Of a stretch of DNA of 64,000 nucleotides, positions 39,165 to 48,671 are shown piece after piece. Location: positions 124,001 to 188,000 of the forward strand of contig NCAT01000001.1 in NCBI GenBank assembly GCA_002255575.1, read 5' to 3'. The stretch is from Acidocella sp. 20-57-95. Its GTDB lineage: Bacteria > Pseudomonadota > Alphaproteobacteria > Acetobacterales > Acetobacteraceae. Numbering within the stretch: the stretch's first letter is position 1; every line of letters begins with the position of its first letter. The position numbers and the translations under genes are program-made. The notes under the pieces were generated by a model. The model saw only the letters and a program-made list of their open reading frames with translations. It had not been told where the DNA came from and ran no database searches.

Positions 39165-39386
39165 TATATAACTCCTTAAATTAAAGCCGAACCGCAATAT
39201 CGACCGGCATGCGGGTGAAAATCCAACCAGTCGGTATTTAGCAACGCCAGCAGGCAAATAGGAGGGGGGCAATTAGAATTCACGTTAACTGTATCTAAAA
39301 TACAACAATCTATTACAATCCTGAGACGGTTTACGTGCCGGACATGTCACGGCAATGCGCCGCCCCACCAGCGTGCTCGCGCGCCT

Positions 39387-39956
39387 TTAGGTGCATCCCA
39401 CAACCCGCAAGCTTTCTCCGGCATCTCCGACCACAGCGTCACCCGGGACAGAGCGCACCACCCAGCCCCGATAGAGCGGCGGACCCGTGAGGTTGTCAGT
39501 GGTCTGGATCGATAAAAATATCGCCGAATCAGGAAGTTGACCCGCCGGACGGTTCACACATGCCAGCACACTGATTTGAATATCGCCAGATATTGCATGC
39601 CCGCCAACCGGGATTTGCAAATTGGAAATGCCGCCATCCACCTTGTCGAGCACACCGAGCTCGGCCTGCTGGCCGGGAACCCATTGGTTGGTACCTGTCG
39701 GCGGAACGGCGCTGGCCCCCGGCCCGGCCGGTGGGGTCGCCGCAGTGGCAGTACTGGCCGGCGGCGCGTTTTGCACCAGCCCTGGCGGTGGCGGTGTGGC
39801 TTGGTCGGGGCTCTGGGGTGGCGTCGCGGTCGCTGGTTGTGCCACCAGCGGCGGTGCCGGTGGCACAACCACATTATTCAGCGCCTGCGCTGAAGCTTCC
39901 GCAAAAAAGCTGCTCGACGCCGCCAATAGCGCGGCAAAGATCAGCGAACGCCGCAT
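39387..39956 (-). CDS. DUF2155 domain protein, exported
   Basis: Predicted periplasmic protein of 189 residues, function unknown. A signal peptide (about 1-24, ending AEASA) and a long Pro/Ala-rich stretch (about 30-90) precede the DUF2155 domain: AELGVLDKVDGGISNLQIPVG, then the ISVLACVNRPAG and FLSIQTTD segments and GWVVRSVPG. Two cysteines (about 132 and 188) could form a disulphide. Its start overlaps the mlaD stop (TAATG). The order NDUFA12, mlaD, DUF2155 is conserved in alphaproteobacteria. Confidence 0.85.
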   Translation of the reverse strand: MRRSLIFAALLAASSSFFAEASAQALNNVVVPPAPPLVAQPATATPPQSPDQATPPPPGLVQNAPPASTATAATPPAGPGASAVPPTGTNQWVPGQQAELGVLDKVDGGISNLQIPVGGHAISGDIQISVLACVNRPAGQLPDSAIFLSIQTTDNLTGPPLYRGWVVRSVPGDAVVGDAGESLRVVGCT

Positions 39957-40477
39957 TATTTGGAAGTACCGCCGGCAGACCCAGCCGCAGCACCACCCGG
40001 CGCCGCGCCGGCGTCGCTGCCCGACTTACCGCTATCACCGCCCATGCTGAAAATAAATTTACCGAGCAGATCCTCGATATTGATGGCCGATTGCGTGACC
40101 GGGAACGCCTGCCCCGGTGCCAGCATCTTGTCAGACCCGCCGGGCGAGAGCCCAATATAATTACCGCCCAGCAGACCATCCGAACTGATCGCGGCACTGG
40201 TATCGCTCGGCAGCTTTACGTCATCATTGATCCGCATCTTCACAATCGCGGCATAGGTGTTGCTGTCGAGATGTTCCTCCGTCACGTGCCCCACCACCAC
40301 GCCGCCCAATTTCACGTCCGAGCCGACGGTCAGCCCGCCAATATTGGAAAATTGCGCGCTCAGCACGTAGCCAGAGCCACCCAGTGCCTGTGCCCGGCCC
40401 AGCGCATAGACCAGAAACAGCGCGGCAATCACAATCACGGCCAGCCCGGTCAAAATTTCCGGTAATTTACGGCTCAT
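39956..40477 (-). CDS. mlaD: MlaD-type lipid-transport (MCE) protein
   Basis: Periplasmic, inner-membrane-anchored MCE-domain subunit of the phospholipid transporter that keeps outer-membrane lipid asymmetry. It has 173 residues: an N-terminal anchor helix (about 8-28), the MCE domain (about 36-115) with FSNIGGLTVGSDVKLGGVVVG, SDGLLGGNYIGLSPGG, and a Gly/Ala/Ser-rich tail. Other mla genes are not in the window, so partners lie elsewhere. It starts 11 bases after NDUFA12. Confidence 0.92.
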   Translation of the reverse strand: MSRKLPEILTGLAVIVIAALFLVYALGRAQALGGSGYVLSAQFSNIGGLTVGSDVKLGGVVVGHVTEEHLDSNTYAAIVKMRINDDVKLPSDTSAAISSDGLLGGNYIGLSPGGSDKMLAPGQAFPVTQSAINIEDLLGKFIFSMGGDSGKSGSDAGAAPGGAAAGSAGGTSK

Positions 40478-40488
40478 CGTTGAAATCC

Positions 40489-40908
40489 TTAAAGCTCAGG
40501 CGTCCAGGTTTCATAATCGGCGGCGGCGCGGGCACGCTTGCCACCTGCATAATCATGCCCAGCCGGACGATAGCCATCCGGTGTACCTGTCAAATTTGCT
40601 TGATGCGGCTTCTGCCAGGCTTTGCGGCCAGTCTCGGGCAACGGCGCATCGGTGGTGTAATGTAGCCATGAATGCCATTCCGGCCCGATGGTCGAGGCTT
40701 CCGCGGCACCGGCATAGACCACCCAACGGCGCGCACGCTTGCCGCTGACCTTCTTGCGCTGCTCAAAAAAATGATTGCCGGCTGCGTCGGTACCGACCGG
40801 GGTGCCGGTAAATAAAGTATGAAGGGTAAGGCCCGGCTGGAACAACAGGCCCTTAAGGCCACCAAGCTGGCTTAAAGTCACTTTGGAATTTGCGTTTGCT
40901 GTGCTCAT
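40489..40908 (-). CDS. NDUFA12-type accessory subunit of complex I
   Basis: Small accessory subunit of NADH:ubiquinone oxidoreductase (the B17.2 subunit of mitochondria), present in alphaproteobacteria. It has 139 residues from ATG 40908. Family motifs are GTPVGTDAAGNHFFEQR, RRWVVYAGAAEASTIGPEWH then SWLHYTTDAPL, and the C-terminal YETWTPEL. The frame extends 46 codons further, but the conserved start and GAGG before the ATG fix 40908. The core nuo genes are 16 kb away. Confidence 0.93.
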   Translation of the reverse strand: MSTANANSKVTLSQLGGLKGLLFQPGLTLHTLFTGTPVGTDAAGNHFFEQRKKVSGKRARRWVVYAGAAEASTIGPEWHSWLHYTTDAPLPETGRKAWQKPHQANLTGTPDGYRPAGHDYAGGKRARAAADYETWTPEL

Positions 40909-41057
40909 AACCTCGATATAGGTGATGCGATGCGCGCGGTCCATTCTTGTTGTTGCATCTGCTTCTTTTGAGTCTATCCACAGGATTTTGTGGCCGAAAC
41001 CGATTTTAACCACTAAATGTACTTTTCCTCGAGCCCGAGTCGTCATAAGGTTCGGCT

Positions 41058-42551
41058 ATGGACAAGCAACGCACCGACAAATCATGGCATGGCATCCGGC
41101 AAGCAGTGTTCAGCGGCCAAGCGGACCCTGACACAGCACCAACTACCGTCACCATCCCCGCTACCTGGGGGCAGGCAGCCGCGGATGCGCTGGCCAGCCT
41201 GGTTCCAAATGCGCGTAGCCTCAGCTTCGTGGCCGTCGCACAGAACTGGGTCGACCCCATCGCCGCCCGTGCCGCCACCCAGGGTCTCGGTGATGATATT
41301 GGACCCTCCTTGCATCGGCTGCTCGCGGCCCGGCGCGCCTGCCCATTTCCGCTGACCGGGTCCACCACGGTACCGGGATTTATGTTCAACCCGAACGGGT
41401 TTTGTGATGCGACCGGATTATTCGATATCGCGGGCTTCAGCGCGGCGGTCGAACTGGCTGTCACAGCCCTCACCTTATCCGCCCCAACCGCCACAAGGCT
41501 CAGCATCGGGCTGACCGACTTACATTTATTCTGCGCGCGTATGGGGCTCGCTTATGATAGCGTTGAAGCGCGTGGTACGCTGGCCACGCTGGCCAGCTTC
41601 ATGAGCGCGCGGGCGGAAATAGCCTCTGCCGGACTGCGCACCGGGACCAGCGGTTTTACCATCTCAACCACCACGCCTGTGCCCGACATCTGCGCCATTC
41701 CAGGCTTGCAAGCCGCCGCCAAAGCCGCCCGGTATGATGCCGCCGAAGCTGGCAGCCGCCGCCATGAGGCATTGACCAGCTTTGTCCCGCAACCTGCCAT
41801 TGAAGCGTTGCTGGGTGCCGAAACGCTCGGCTTCAGCCGGGCAGTCTCGGCGCTGGATGCCCAAGGCAACCTTGCCCTTTGGGTGCAAGCTAAGCTCGCC
41901 GCCACCGGTATGTCGATGCAAGCCGCCCTAGCCGCCACCTTGCGCGGTGAGGATATACTTGCCCCACCAGGTCTTGGCGCGCACCGCGCGATGCATGATG
42001 CATTGGCCCCTTTCATCCACGCCATGCCCGCTGCGCCCGAATCGGCCAGTCTGGCAGCGCCTGCCAGCCAACGCGAAGCCCTGCCGGCCCGGCGCAGCGG
42101 CTACACCCAGAAAGCCAGCATCGGCGGCCATAAATTGTTCCTCTCCACCGGCGAATATGCCAATGGCCGGTTGGGGGAGATTTTCATCGCCCTGCACAAG
42201 GAAGGCTCGGCTTTTCGCGGCCTGATGGATGCGTTCTCGATTGCGGTGAGTTTAGGCTTGCAACATGGCGTGAAGTTGGAAGATTACGTTGAGGCTTTCA
42301 CCTTCACCCGCTTTGGCCCGGCCGGAGTGGTCGAAGGCGACCCCGCGGTTGGGCAGGCCACATCCATGATCGATTACGTCTTCCGCAATCTGGCGGTGAA
42401 TTATCTCGGCAACCATAATCTGGCCCCGGCCGAGCTTGAAAGCGCCGACACGGTGGGGGATGGTGCGTCCGACCGCGCCCCCTTGCTGCCGCTTGACCTT
42501 CCCGAACCAGCCCCGCGTGAACGCCGCCGGGCCTTTAAATTAGTGAGCTGA
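41058..42551 (+). CDS. Degenerate class II ribonucleotide-reductase-like protein (NrdJ C-terminal/TSCPD-type)
   Basis: Protein of 497 residues. Residues about 345-455 are unmistakably the C-terminal domain of B12-dependent ribonucleotide reductase: [55 protein letters not shown]. The N-terminal part is only loosely like the NrdJ barrel: [17 protein letters not shown] and [12 protein letters not shown] resemble segments of it. The catalytic cysteine segments, the NTP-specificity region and the final CxxC of NrdJ are not found, and the chain is about 40% of normal length. It is therefore unlikely to reduce ribonucleotides and may be a regulatory or structural paralogue. One base precedes the RidA gene. 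Confidence 0.7.
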   Translation: MDKQRTDKSWHGIRQAVFSGQADPDTAPTTVTIPATWGQAAADALASLVPNARSLSFVAVAQNWVDPIAARAATQGLGDDIGPSLHRLLAARRACPFPLTGSTTVPGFMFNPNGFCDATGLFDIAGFSAAVELAVTALTLSAPTATRLSIGLTDLHLFCARMGLAYDSVEARGTLATLASFMSARAEIASAGLRTGTSGFTISTTTPVPDICAIPGLQAAAKAARYDAAEAGSRRHEALTSFVPQPAIEALLGAETLGFSRAVSALDAQGNLALWVQAKLAATGMSMQAALAATLRGEDILAPPGLGAHRAMHDALAPFIHAMPAAPESASLAAPASQREALPARRSGYTQKASIGGHKLFLSTGEYANGRLGEIFIALHKEGSAFRGLMDAFSIAVSLGLQHGVKLEDYVEAFTFTRFGPAGVVEGDPAVGQATSMIDYVFRNLAVNYLGNHNLAPAELESADTVGDGASDRAPLLPLDLPEPAPRERRRAFKLVS

Positions 42552-42552
42552 C

Positions 42553-43014
42553 ATGAGTGTGATCAAACGCTTAGCCGAACTGGGCATCAGCTTGCCCAAG
42601 CCGATGAACCCGGTCGGCTCGTATGTGCCGGTCACCATCACCGGCAGTCTGGTGGTGGTGAGCGGCCAGTTGCCGGCCATTGATGGCAAAGTGGCGGTCA
42701 CCGGCAAGCTCGGCGGTGGTGTGTCCATTGAGGAAGGCCAGCACGCGGCACGCCTGTGCCTGATCAATGTGCTCGCCCAGTTGCAGGCGGCCCTGCCCGG
42801 CGGCTTGGACAGCATCACCCGCGTCAACCGGCTGGGCGGTTTCATCGCCGCGACGCCCGATTTCACCCAACATGCGGTGGTCATGAACGGCGCCTCTGAC
42901 CTCGCAGTGGCAGCCTTTGGCGATCTTGGCCGCCATGCCCGCGCCACTGTCGGCGTGGCCTCCCTGCCACTTGATGCCGCTGTTGAAGTTGAAGGGATGT
43001 TTTGGCTCGGCTGA
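42553..43014 (+). CDS. RidA-family (YjgF) protein
   Basis: Cytoplasmic protein of 153 residues of the RidA/YjgF/UK114 superfamily, which hydrolyses reactive enamine/imine intermediates. The core shows VVSGQLPAIDGKV, GVSIEEGQHAARLCLINVLAQ and the ending ASLPLDAAVEVEGMFWL. The catalytic Arg of RidA proper (about 105 in E. coli) is replaced in the NGASDL segment, so it belongs to another subgroup whose reaction is unknown. It starts one base after the NrdJ-like gene and is likely in an operon with it. Confidence 0.85.
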   Translation: MSVIKRLAELGISLPKPMNPVGSYVPVTITGSLVVVSGQLPAIDGKVAVTGKLGGGVSIEEGQHAARLCLINVLAQLQAALPGGLDSITRVNRLGGFIAATPDFTQHAVVMNGASDLAVAAFGDLGRHARATVGVASLPLDAAVEVEGMFWLG

Positions 43015-43063
43015 GCAATTGATCTATGGGATAACGACCATAATCAATCCTCAGGAGTCCGCC

Positions 43064-43555
43064 TTGGCCGCTCACAAACTAGCCCAGACCGATATTGCAG
43101 AACGGCCAGGACAGGTTGATTCAAGCGACGGCATTGATATGGGCGTGCTGCCCAGCCTGATGGGCTATATGCTGCGGCAGGGCCATTTATGCGTCTCGCA
43201 AGACTTCTTTCGGGTGCTTGCAGCCGAGAATATCCGCCCGCCGCAGTTTTCAATCCTTGAGGTCGTTAGCCGCAATCCGGGGATCCGGCCGTCTGATGTC
43301 GCGGCTTCCATCGGCATTAAACGGGCCAATCTGGTGCCGCTGGTAACGGCGCTGGAACAGCGTGGCCTGCTCACGCGGGCCTCTGCCGAGTCTGACCGGC
43401 GGGCGCAATCTCTGCATCTAACCCCGGACGGCGCCGAAAGACTGCGATATTGGCATAGCGTCATCGCCCCGCATGAGGACAGGCTGGCTGCCCGGTTGGG
43501 CGCGCATGGGCGTGATACCTTGTTGAACCTTCTGAAAAACTTGGTGCGCGGTTGA
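43064..43555 (+). CDS. MarR-family transcriptional regulator (TTG start)
   Basis: Winged-helix regulator of 163 residues. The recognition helix is SDVAASIGIKRANLVPLVTA (about 83-102) and the wing has RASAESDRRAQSLHLTPDG. I chose TTG 43064, which has CAGGAG 6 bases upstream; the first in-frame ATG (43138) lies 24 codons further on. It follows RidA by 49 bases and precedes the dehydratase by 18, so it may control either neighbour. Ligand unknown. Confidence 0.82.
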   Translation: MAAHKLAQTDIAERPGQVDSSDGIDMGVLPSLMGYMLRQGHLCVSQDFFRVLAAENIRPPQFSILEVVSRNPGIRPSDVAASIGIKRANLVPLVTALEQRGLLTRASAESDRRAQSLHLTPDGAERLRYWHSVIAPHEDRLAARLGAHGRDTLLNLLKNLVRG

Positions 43556-43573
43556 GCAAGCCGACCGCCCGAC

Positions 43574-45511
43574 ATGGCTGATCAAGCGGTGCGCCCGCCC
43601 AGATTAAACCGCCGCTGGATGAATGTCGTGCTCAACATGGCGCTCGATGGGGCGCTGGCGGCACTTGCGATTTTGATTGCGGGGTGGCTGGCCAGCCCGT
43701 CTGCCCCGCTGCCCAACCCACCCGCTTTGGCCATGGCAGGCGCCGTTGCCATCTGGCTGATCGGCGTGCCGTTTGGGCTATCGCGCCTGCATTGGCGGTT
43801 TACCTCGATGCGTGACCTGGCTCTGGTCGGCGGCGCGGGCGTCACGGCGGCCGTTCTGCTCAGCCTTTTAATGATCGGCGTCGGGCTTGACCTGCCCTCG
43901 CCCGGCTACCCGCTGCTGCTGACATTCTCAATGCTGGTTTGTCTCACGGCACCGCGTCTGGCTTACCGGCTGCTGCGCCATCCCGTCATGCCGAGCCCCC
44001 GTGCGGATGTCAGCAGCGCGATCCTGGTCGGCACCGGTGAGACCACCGAGCTATTTTTAAGTGCGCTGGCTCGCTCTGCCGAGCCACCTTATCGCGTCAC
44101 CGGCTTGGTGGCGCTTTCAGCCCGGCATACCGGGCGGCGGGTGCATGGGTTGGATGTGCTGGGCGCCGCCGAGGAGGCTGAGGCGGTCCTGGCTAAGTTG
44201 GCGGGCCATGGCGGGTTGCCAGATTTGCTCATTATTACGGAGCCTGAATTTTCCGGTGCTGCGCTGGCCAGCCTGTTGGCGGCAGCCGACAAGCACGGCG
44301 TGCGGGTTCTGCGCGCCCCCAGCCTGACCGCACTTTCCCCCGCCGACCAGGGACAAATCCAGCTACAGCCGATCGCGATTGAGGATTTACTGAACCGCCA
44401 GCAAGTCGCACTCGACCGCGACGGCATGGCGCGGCTGATCGCCGGGCGGCGGGTACTGGTCACCGGTGCCGGCGGGTCAATCGGCTCTGAGCTGGCACGC
44501 CAAGTGGCCGGTTTTGCCCCGGCTTCCTTGATGCTGCTTGATAATGGCGAATTCGCGCTTTGGCAGATCGACCTTGAACTCGCTGAAAAATATCCTGCCG
44601 AGCGGCGTTTGTCGGTGATTGCCGATGTGCGGGACGCCGCGCGGATGCAGGCCCTATGCGATGATTTCAAACCTGAATTGGTGTTCCACGCCGCCGCCCT
44701 GAAACATGTGCCGATTGTGGAAGCTAACCCGCTCGAAGGTCTGCAGACCAACGTGCTGGGCACCAAAGCTGTGGCGGATGCGGCACGCGCCAGCGGCGCC
44801 TCCCTGATGGTGCTGATCTCGACCGACAAGGCGGTAAACCCTAGCTCGGTGATGGGTGCCACCAAACGCCTGGCTGAGATGTATTGCCAAGCTTTGGACG
44901 TGGCGGCGCGCCAGCAAGGTGGCATGGGCGTGGTGACCGTGCGGTTTGGTAATGTGCTCGGCTCAACTGGCTCAGTGGTGCCGTTATTCCGCCGCCAGCT
45001 CGCCATGGGCGGGCCACTAACGGTGACCCACCCTGACATGCAACGCTATTTCATGACGGTGCGCGAAGCCGTGGGGCTGGTGCTGCAAGCCTCGGTGGTG
45101 GGTGCGCAAGGCGGTGAGAGCATCAAGCATGGTGGTATTTTCGTGCTCGATATGGGGGAGCCCGTGCGCATTGTGGACCTTGCCCGGCAGATGATCCGTC
45201 TGGCCGGGCTGCGTCCTGAAACCGACATCGGCATTCGCTTTACAGGTCTGCGGCCAGGAGAAAAACTGTTCGAGGAGTTATTCCACGGTAGCGAACAACC
45301 GGTGCCCACCGGCTATCCGGGCCTGTTGATGGCCAGCCCACGGGTGGCAGACATTGCACTGGTGCAAGAGGCTTTGGCCGAAATTTCTGCCCAGGGCAGC
45401 AATGGCAATGCCGCCATCGCGCTGGCGGCTTTGGCGCGGCTGGTACCGGAATTTGTCCACAACGCTGATGGCGGTAACGCCCCCCTCGCGGTTTGCGAAA
45501 AGGCAGGGTAA
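43574..45511 (+). CDS. CapD/WbpM-like nucleotide-sugar 4,6-dehydratase
   Basis: Membrane-anchored enzyme of 645 residues that dehydrates UDP-N-acetylglucosamine or a similar sugar nucleotide for surface glycans. The N-terminal part has four hydrophobic segments (about 20-130) and a CoA-binding-like Rossmann domain, and the C-terminal SDR domain has GAGGSIGSEL (298-307), HAAALKHVPIVE, STDKAVNPSSVMGATK and GNVLGSTGSVVP. In this group Thr or Ser and Met/Lys take the place of the usual SDR Tyr triad; I see MGATK in that place. It is followed 10 bases later by an aminotransferase, a typical pair. Confidence 0.92.
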   Translation: MADQAVRPPRLNRRWMNVVLNMALDGALAALAILIAGWLASPSAPLPNPPALAMAGAVAIWLIGVPFGLSRLHWRFTSMRDLALVGGAGVTAAVLLSLLMIGVGLDLPSPGYPLLLTFSMLVCLTAPRLAYRLLRHPVMPSPRADVSSAILVGTGETTELFLSALARSAEPPYRVTGLVALSARHTGRRVHGLDVLGAAEEAEAVLAKLAGHGGLPDLLIITEPEFSGAALASLLAAADKHGVRVLRAPSLTALSPADQGQIQLQPIAIEDLLNRQQVALDRDGMARLIAGRRVLVTGAGGSIGSELARQVAGFAPASLMLLDNGEFALWQIDLELAEKYPAERRLSVIADVRDAARMQALCDDFKPELVFHAAALKHVPIVEANPLEGLQTNVLGTKAVADAARASGASLMVLISTDKAVNPSSVMGATKRLAEMYCQALDVAARQQGGMGVVTVRFGNVLGSTGSVVPLFRRQLAMGGPLTVTHPDMQRYFMTVREAVGLVLQASVVGAQGGESIKHGGIFVLDMGEPVRIVDLARQMIRLAGLRPETDIGIRFTGLRPGEKLFEELFHGSEQPVPTGYPGLLMASPRVADIALVQEALAEISAQGSNGNAAIALAALARLVPEFVHNADGGNAPLAVCEKAG

Positions 45512-45521
45512 TCATTCTGCC

Positions 45522-46670
45522 ATGAATGCTCCGCAACTCGCCCCCATTCCGTTCCTTGACCTCAAAGCCCAGCAAGCCCGCATCGGCCCCGCCTTGCGCG
45601 CGCGGCTCGATGCTGTGCTGGCACATGGGCAATATATTCTGGGCCCGGAAGTGGCCGAGTTGGAAGACCGCTTAGCCGCCTTTTGCGGTGCCACATATTG
45701 CGTCAGCGTCAGCTCCGGCACCGATGCCTTGCAAATCGCGATGATGGCGGAAGGCATTGGCCGGGGCGATGCGGTATTCCTGCCCGCCTTCACCTATACC
45801 GCGACCGCCGAAGTGCCGTTGCTGCTGGGCGCAACACCGGTGTTCGTGGATGTTGACCCGCGCACCTTTCAAATCGATCTATCCCATCTCGAAGCCCGCA
45901 TTGCGGATGTAAAGCGCGGCGGCAACCTGAAACCCCGCGCAGTGGTAGGCGTGGATTTGTTCGGCCAACCGGCTGACTGGCCGGGCTTGAATGAAATCGC
46001 CGCGCGGGAAAACCTGTTCACGCTCGATGACTGTGCCCAGAGTTTTGGTGCCGCCCTCCATGGCAAGCGTCTCGGCACAGCGGCAGATGCCACCGCCACC
46101 AGCTTCTTCCCTTCCAAACCACTTGGCGCTTACGGCGATGGTGGGGCATTGTTCACGGAATCTGCCGCGCGGGCCGCCTTGTACCGGTCGCTGCGCACCC
46201 ATGGTGAAGGCACCACCCGCTACGAGGTGCTGCGGATTGGCATGAATGGCCGGCTGGACACGATGCAGGCTGCCATATTGCTCGCGAAGCTCGACGTGTT
46301 TGAAGCCGAAATTGCCACCCGCGAAACCATTGCCGCAATTTACGATGCTGCTTTGGCGGACGTGCTGGATATTCCCGCCCGGGTACCAAATTCCACGAGC
46401 GCGTGGGCTGTATATGCCATTTTGTTACCCAGCACCGCCGCCCGCGAGACTGTGCAAGCCGCACTGAAAGCCGCCAATATCGCCAGTGCCGTGTATTATC
46501 CGCGTCCGCTGCACCGCCAGCCGGCTTATGCGTCCTGCCATGATGGCGCCGCGTTGCCGGTCTCTGAGAGCCTCAGCGAACGGATCATGGCGTTGCCAAT
46601 CCACCCCGATTTGACCCCTGCGCAAGCCGCCCGCGTCGCCCAGACCGTGCGCACCGCCATCGCAGGCTGA
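45522..46670 (+). CDS. DegT/DnrJ/EryC1-family sugar aminotransferase
   Basis: PLP-dependent aminotransferase of 382 residues that aminates a 4-keto nucleotide sugar, presumably the dehydratase product encoded just before. IPFLDLKAQQ (9-18), VSVSSGTDALQIAM, LPAFTYTATAE and DCAQSFGA mark the PLP site. The PLP lysine is Lys199 in TSFFPSKPLGAYGDGG. ATG 45522 is the family start; the frame runs 56 codons into the previous gene without similarity. The sugar built by the pair probably enters O-antigen, perhaps linked by the ligase at 6.4 kb. Confidence 0.92.
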   Translation: MNAPQLAPIPFLDLKAQQARIGPALRARLDAVLAHGQYILGPEVAELEDRLAAFCGATYCVSVSSGTDALQIAMMAEGIGRGDAVFLPAFTYTATAEVPLLLGATPVFVDVDPRTFQIDLSHLEARIADVKRGGNLKPRAVVGVDLFGQPADWPGLNEIAARENLFTLDDCAQSFGAALHGKRLGTAADATATSFFPSKPLGAYGDGGALFTESAARAALYRSLRTHGEGTTRYEVLRIGMNGRLDTMQAAILLAKLDVFEAEIATRETIAAIYDAALADVLDIPARVPNSTSAWAVYAILLPSTAARETVQAALKAANIASAVYYPRPLHRQPAYASCHDGAALPVSESLSERIMALPIHPDLTPAQAARVAQTVRTAIAG

Positions 46671-46675
46671 AACCG

Positions 46676-47626
46676 ATGCCGCGTGGCGACCTATTCCCCG
46701 AAATCGGCCCCTACGAGACCGGCTATCTGCCGCTCTCCGGCGGGCATGTGATGTATTGGGAGCAGGTGGGCAACCCGCGCGGTAAGCCGGTGCTGTTCCT
46801 GCATGGCGGTCCTGGTGCGGGTGCGGGTGCGGTGCATCGGCGGTTTTTTGACCCCTCAATCTGGCGGGTGATTATTTTTGACCAGCGCGGTGCCGGCCGT
46901 TCCAAGCCGCTCGGCGAGATTGCTGCGAACACCACACCGCATCTGGTCGAAGATATCGAATCTCTCCGCAAATTCCTTAATATTGAGCGGTTGCTGCTGT
47001 TCGGCGGCTCTTGGGGCTCGACGCTAGCTTTGGCCTACGCCCAAGCCCACCCGGAAACCGTGATGGGTTTGGTGTTGCGCGGCATCTTCCTAGGCCGCCC
47101 GGAGGAGGTTGAGTGGTTTCTGTATGGCATGGCGCGGGTGTTCCCGGACGCGCATGCCGCCTTCAGCCAATTCCTGCCACCAGAAGAGCGCGGCGATTTG
47201 CTGAAAAGCTACCTCGCCCGGCTGACCAACCCCGACCCTGAGATCCATGGCCCGGCGGCGCGCACCTGGAGCATTTATGAGGGCTCGTGCTCAACTTTGC
47301 TGCCCAGCTTCGAAGCCGTCACCGCTTTCGCCCAAGACCGTGCCGCCATTGGTTTGGCCCGCATCGAAGCGCATTATTTTGAACATGATTTATTTCTGCC
47401 TACAGGTGGGCTGCTGGCCCATATGAACAGCTTGCACAACATCCCCGGTGAGATTGTGCAAGGCCGTTACGACATGATTTGTCCAGCAAAATCAGCCTTT
47501 GACCTACTGGCCGCTTGGCCTCTGGCGCGCCTCACCCTGGTGCCCGATGCCGGTCATTCAGCCTTGGAGCCCGGTATTCGCACTGCTTTAATCGCGGCTC
47601 TGGAACGTTGCCGTGCCTTGACGTGA
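46676..47626 (+). CDS. pip: Proline iminopeptidase (S33)
   Basis: Alpha/beta-hydrolase of 316 residues releasing N-terminal proline from peptides. HGGPGAGAG (43-51) forms the oxyanion region, DQRGAGRSKP is the family motif, and Ser112 in GGSWGSTLAL is the nucleophile. The C-terminal DAGHSALEPGI gives the catalytic histidine. No signal peptide, so cytoplasmic. It starts 5 bases after the aminotransferase stop, probably in one transcript though without functional link. Confidence 0.93.
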   Translation: MPRGDLFPEIGPYETGYLPLSGGHVMYWEQVGNPRGKPVLFLHGGPGAGAGAVHRRFFDPSIWRVIIFDQRGAGRSKPLGEIAANTTPHLVEDIESLRKFLNIERLLLFGGSWGSTLALAYAQAHPETVMGLVLRGIFLGRPEEVEWFLYGMARVFPDAHAAFSQFLPPEERGDLLKSYLARLTNPDPEIHGPAARTWSIYEGSCSTLLPSFEAVTAFAQDRAAIGLARIEAHYFEHDLFLPTGGLLAHMNSLHNIPGEIVQGRYDMICPAKSAFDLLAAWPLARLTLVPDAGHSALEPGIRTALIAALERCRALT

Positions 47627-47684
47627 CCATCATTCCGCCGTCTTCTCCGGCCAATCTCTAAAATCCCCAGCTCTGGAGGGCTCG

Positions 47685-48671
47685 TTGAAGATTTCAAGGC
47701 GGTCGTTCCTGGCTGCATCTGCCCTACTACCAGCCCAGTCAGCCCTGGCGGCGCAGGCGGTGGAAACTGGGTGGCCCAGTGCGCTATTGATGGCTACCGG
47801 TCGTCCGGGTGGCGTTTACGATATTTACGGCGCGGCCTGGGGCAAAATCGCGCAAGCCAGTAGCGGCGTGGCGGTGGCTTACCGTGCGACCGGTGGGTCA
47901 GCAGCGGATATTCTGCTGATCGAACAAGGTGCAGCCCAGCTTGGCATGACCACCGTGACCGTTGCCAACCAGGCCCGTACCGGCACCGGCCATTGGACAG
48001 CGGGCGTGAAATTTTCCAACTTCCGGGCTTTATTCCCGATATTTCCATCAATTTTACAAATCGTGACCTTGGCCAGCAGCGGCATCACGTCGCTCGCCGG
48101 GCTTGGGAACCGGGTAATTGGTGTGGGGCCGGATGGCGGCAGCGGTTCTGCCGCTGTACCAGATATTTTGGCCAGCATCGGCGTGATCCCTTCCGATATG
48201 CCCACCGCAGATTACGGGGCCCAGCTGCGTGATATGCTGGCCGGGCGGATTGATGCTTGCGCGTTTATCGGGGCTCCGCCTTTACCGGCCATTACCGCGG
48301 TTGCGGAGACCAAGCAGCTCGGCGTTATCGGCTTCACCCCGGCAGAAGCCAAACAAGTGGCGCGCGCGACCCCGGGCATGACAGCGATGACACTACCACC
48401 CGGCACATTCCCACGCCAATCCATGGCAATTGCGAGCGTAGGGACTGCCAATTTCGCCATTGGGGCCGCGAACTTGCCCGATGCTCTGGTCAGAGCAATC
48501 ACGCTGGCGACCATGCATAATCAGGCCAACTTGGAAAAAGTCGTCCCAGCCGCAGGATTATTTACCCAAAGTGCGGGCGTGTTGCCTGGCGACATGACGT
48601 TTCACCCAGGTGCGGCCTCGGCCTTGCGCAGCTTAGGCATAGAAATCCCGGCCGCGCTGGTGGTGCGCTAA
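47685..48671 (+). CDS. TAXI-family TRAP transporter substrate-binding protein
   Basis: Predicted periplasmic binding protein of 328 residues. The N-terminus [20 protein letters not shown] has the Tat-like twin arginine and a cleavage site near residue 22. The body has [16 protein letters not shown] (ligand cleft), [20 protein letters not shown] and [11 protein letters not shown], matching the TAXI type. The start is TTG 47685 with GGAGGG 4 bases upstream. No TRAP permease gene is adjacent, so its partner lies elsewhere or is lost. The stop overlaps the convergent lolD stop by 4 bases. Confidence 0.87.
   Translation: MKISRRSFLAASALLPAQSALAAQAVETGWPSALLMATGRPGGVYDIYGAAWGKIAQASSGVAVAYRATGGSAADILLIEQGAAQLGMTTVTVANQARTGTGHWTAGVKFSNFRALFPIFPSILQIVTLASSGITSLAGLGNRVIGVGPDGGSGSAAVPDILASIGVIPSDMPTADYGAQLRDMLAGRIDACAFIGAPPLPAITAVAETKQLGVIGFTPAEAKQVARATPGMTAMTLPPGTFPRQSMAIASVGTANFAIGAANLPDALVRAITLATMHNQANLEKVVPAAGLFTQSAGVLPGDMTFHPGAASALRSLGIEIPAALVVR

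Noticed and set aside
44089..45039. Long open frame (316 codons) antisense to the dehydratase gene
   Set aside because: Sense gene is clearly the CapD-like dehydratase; the antisense product is low-complexity Ser/Ala/Arg-rich and without a ribosome site.
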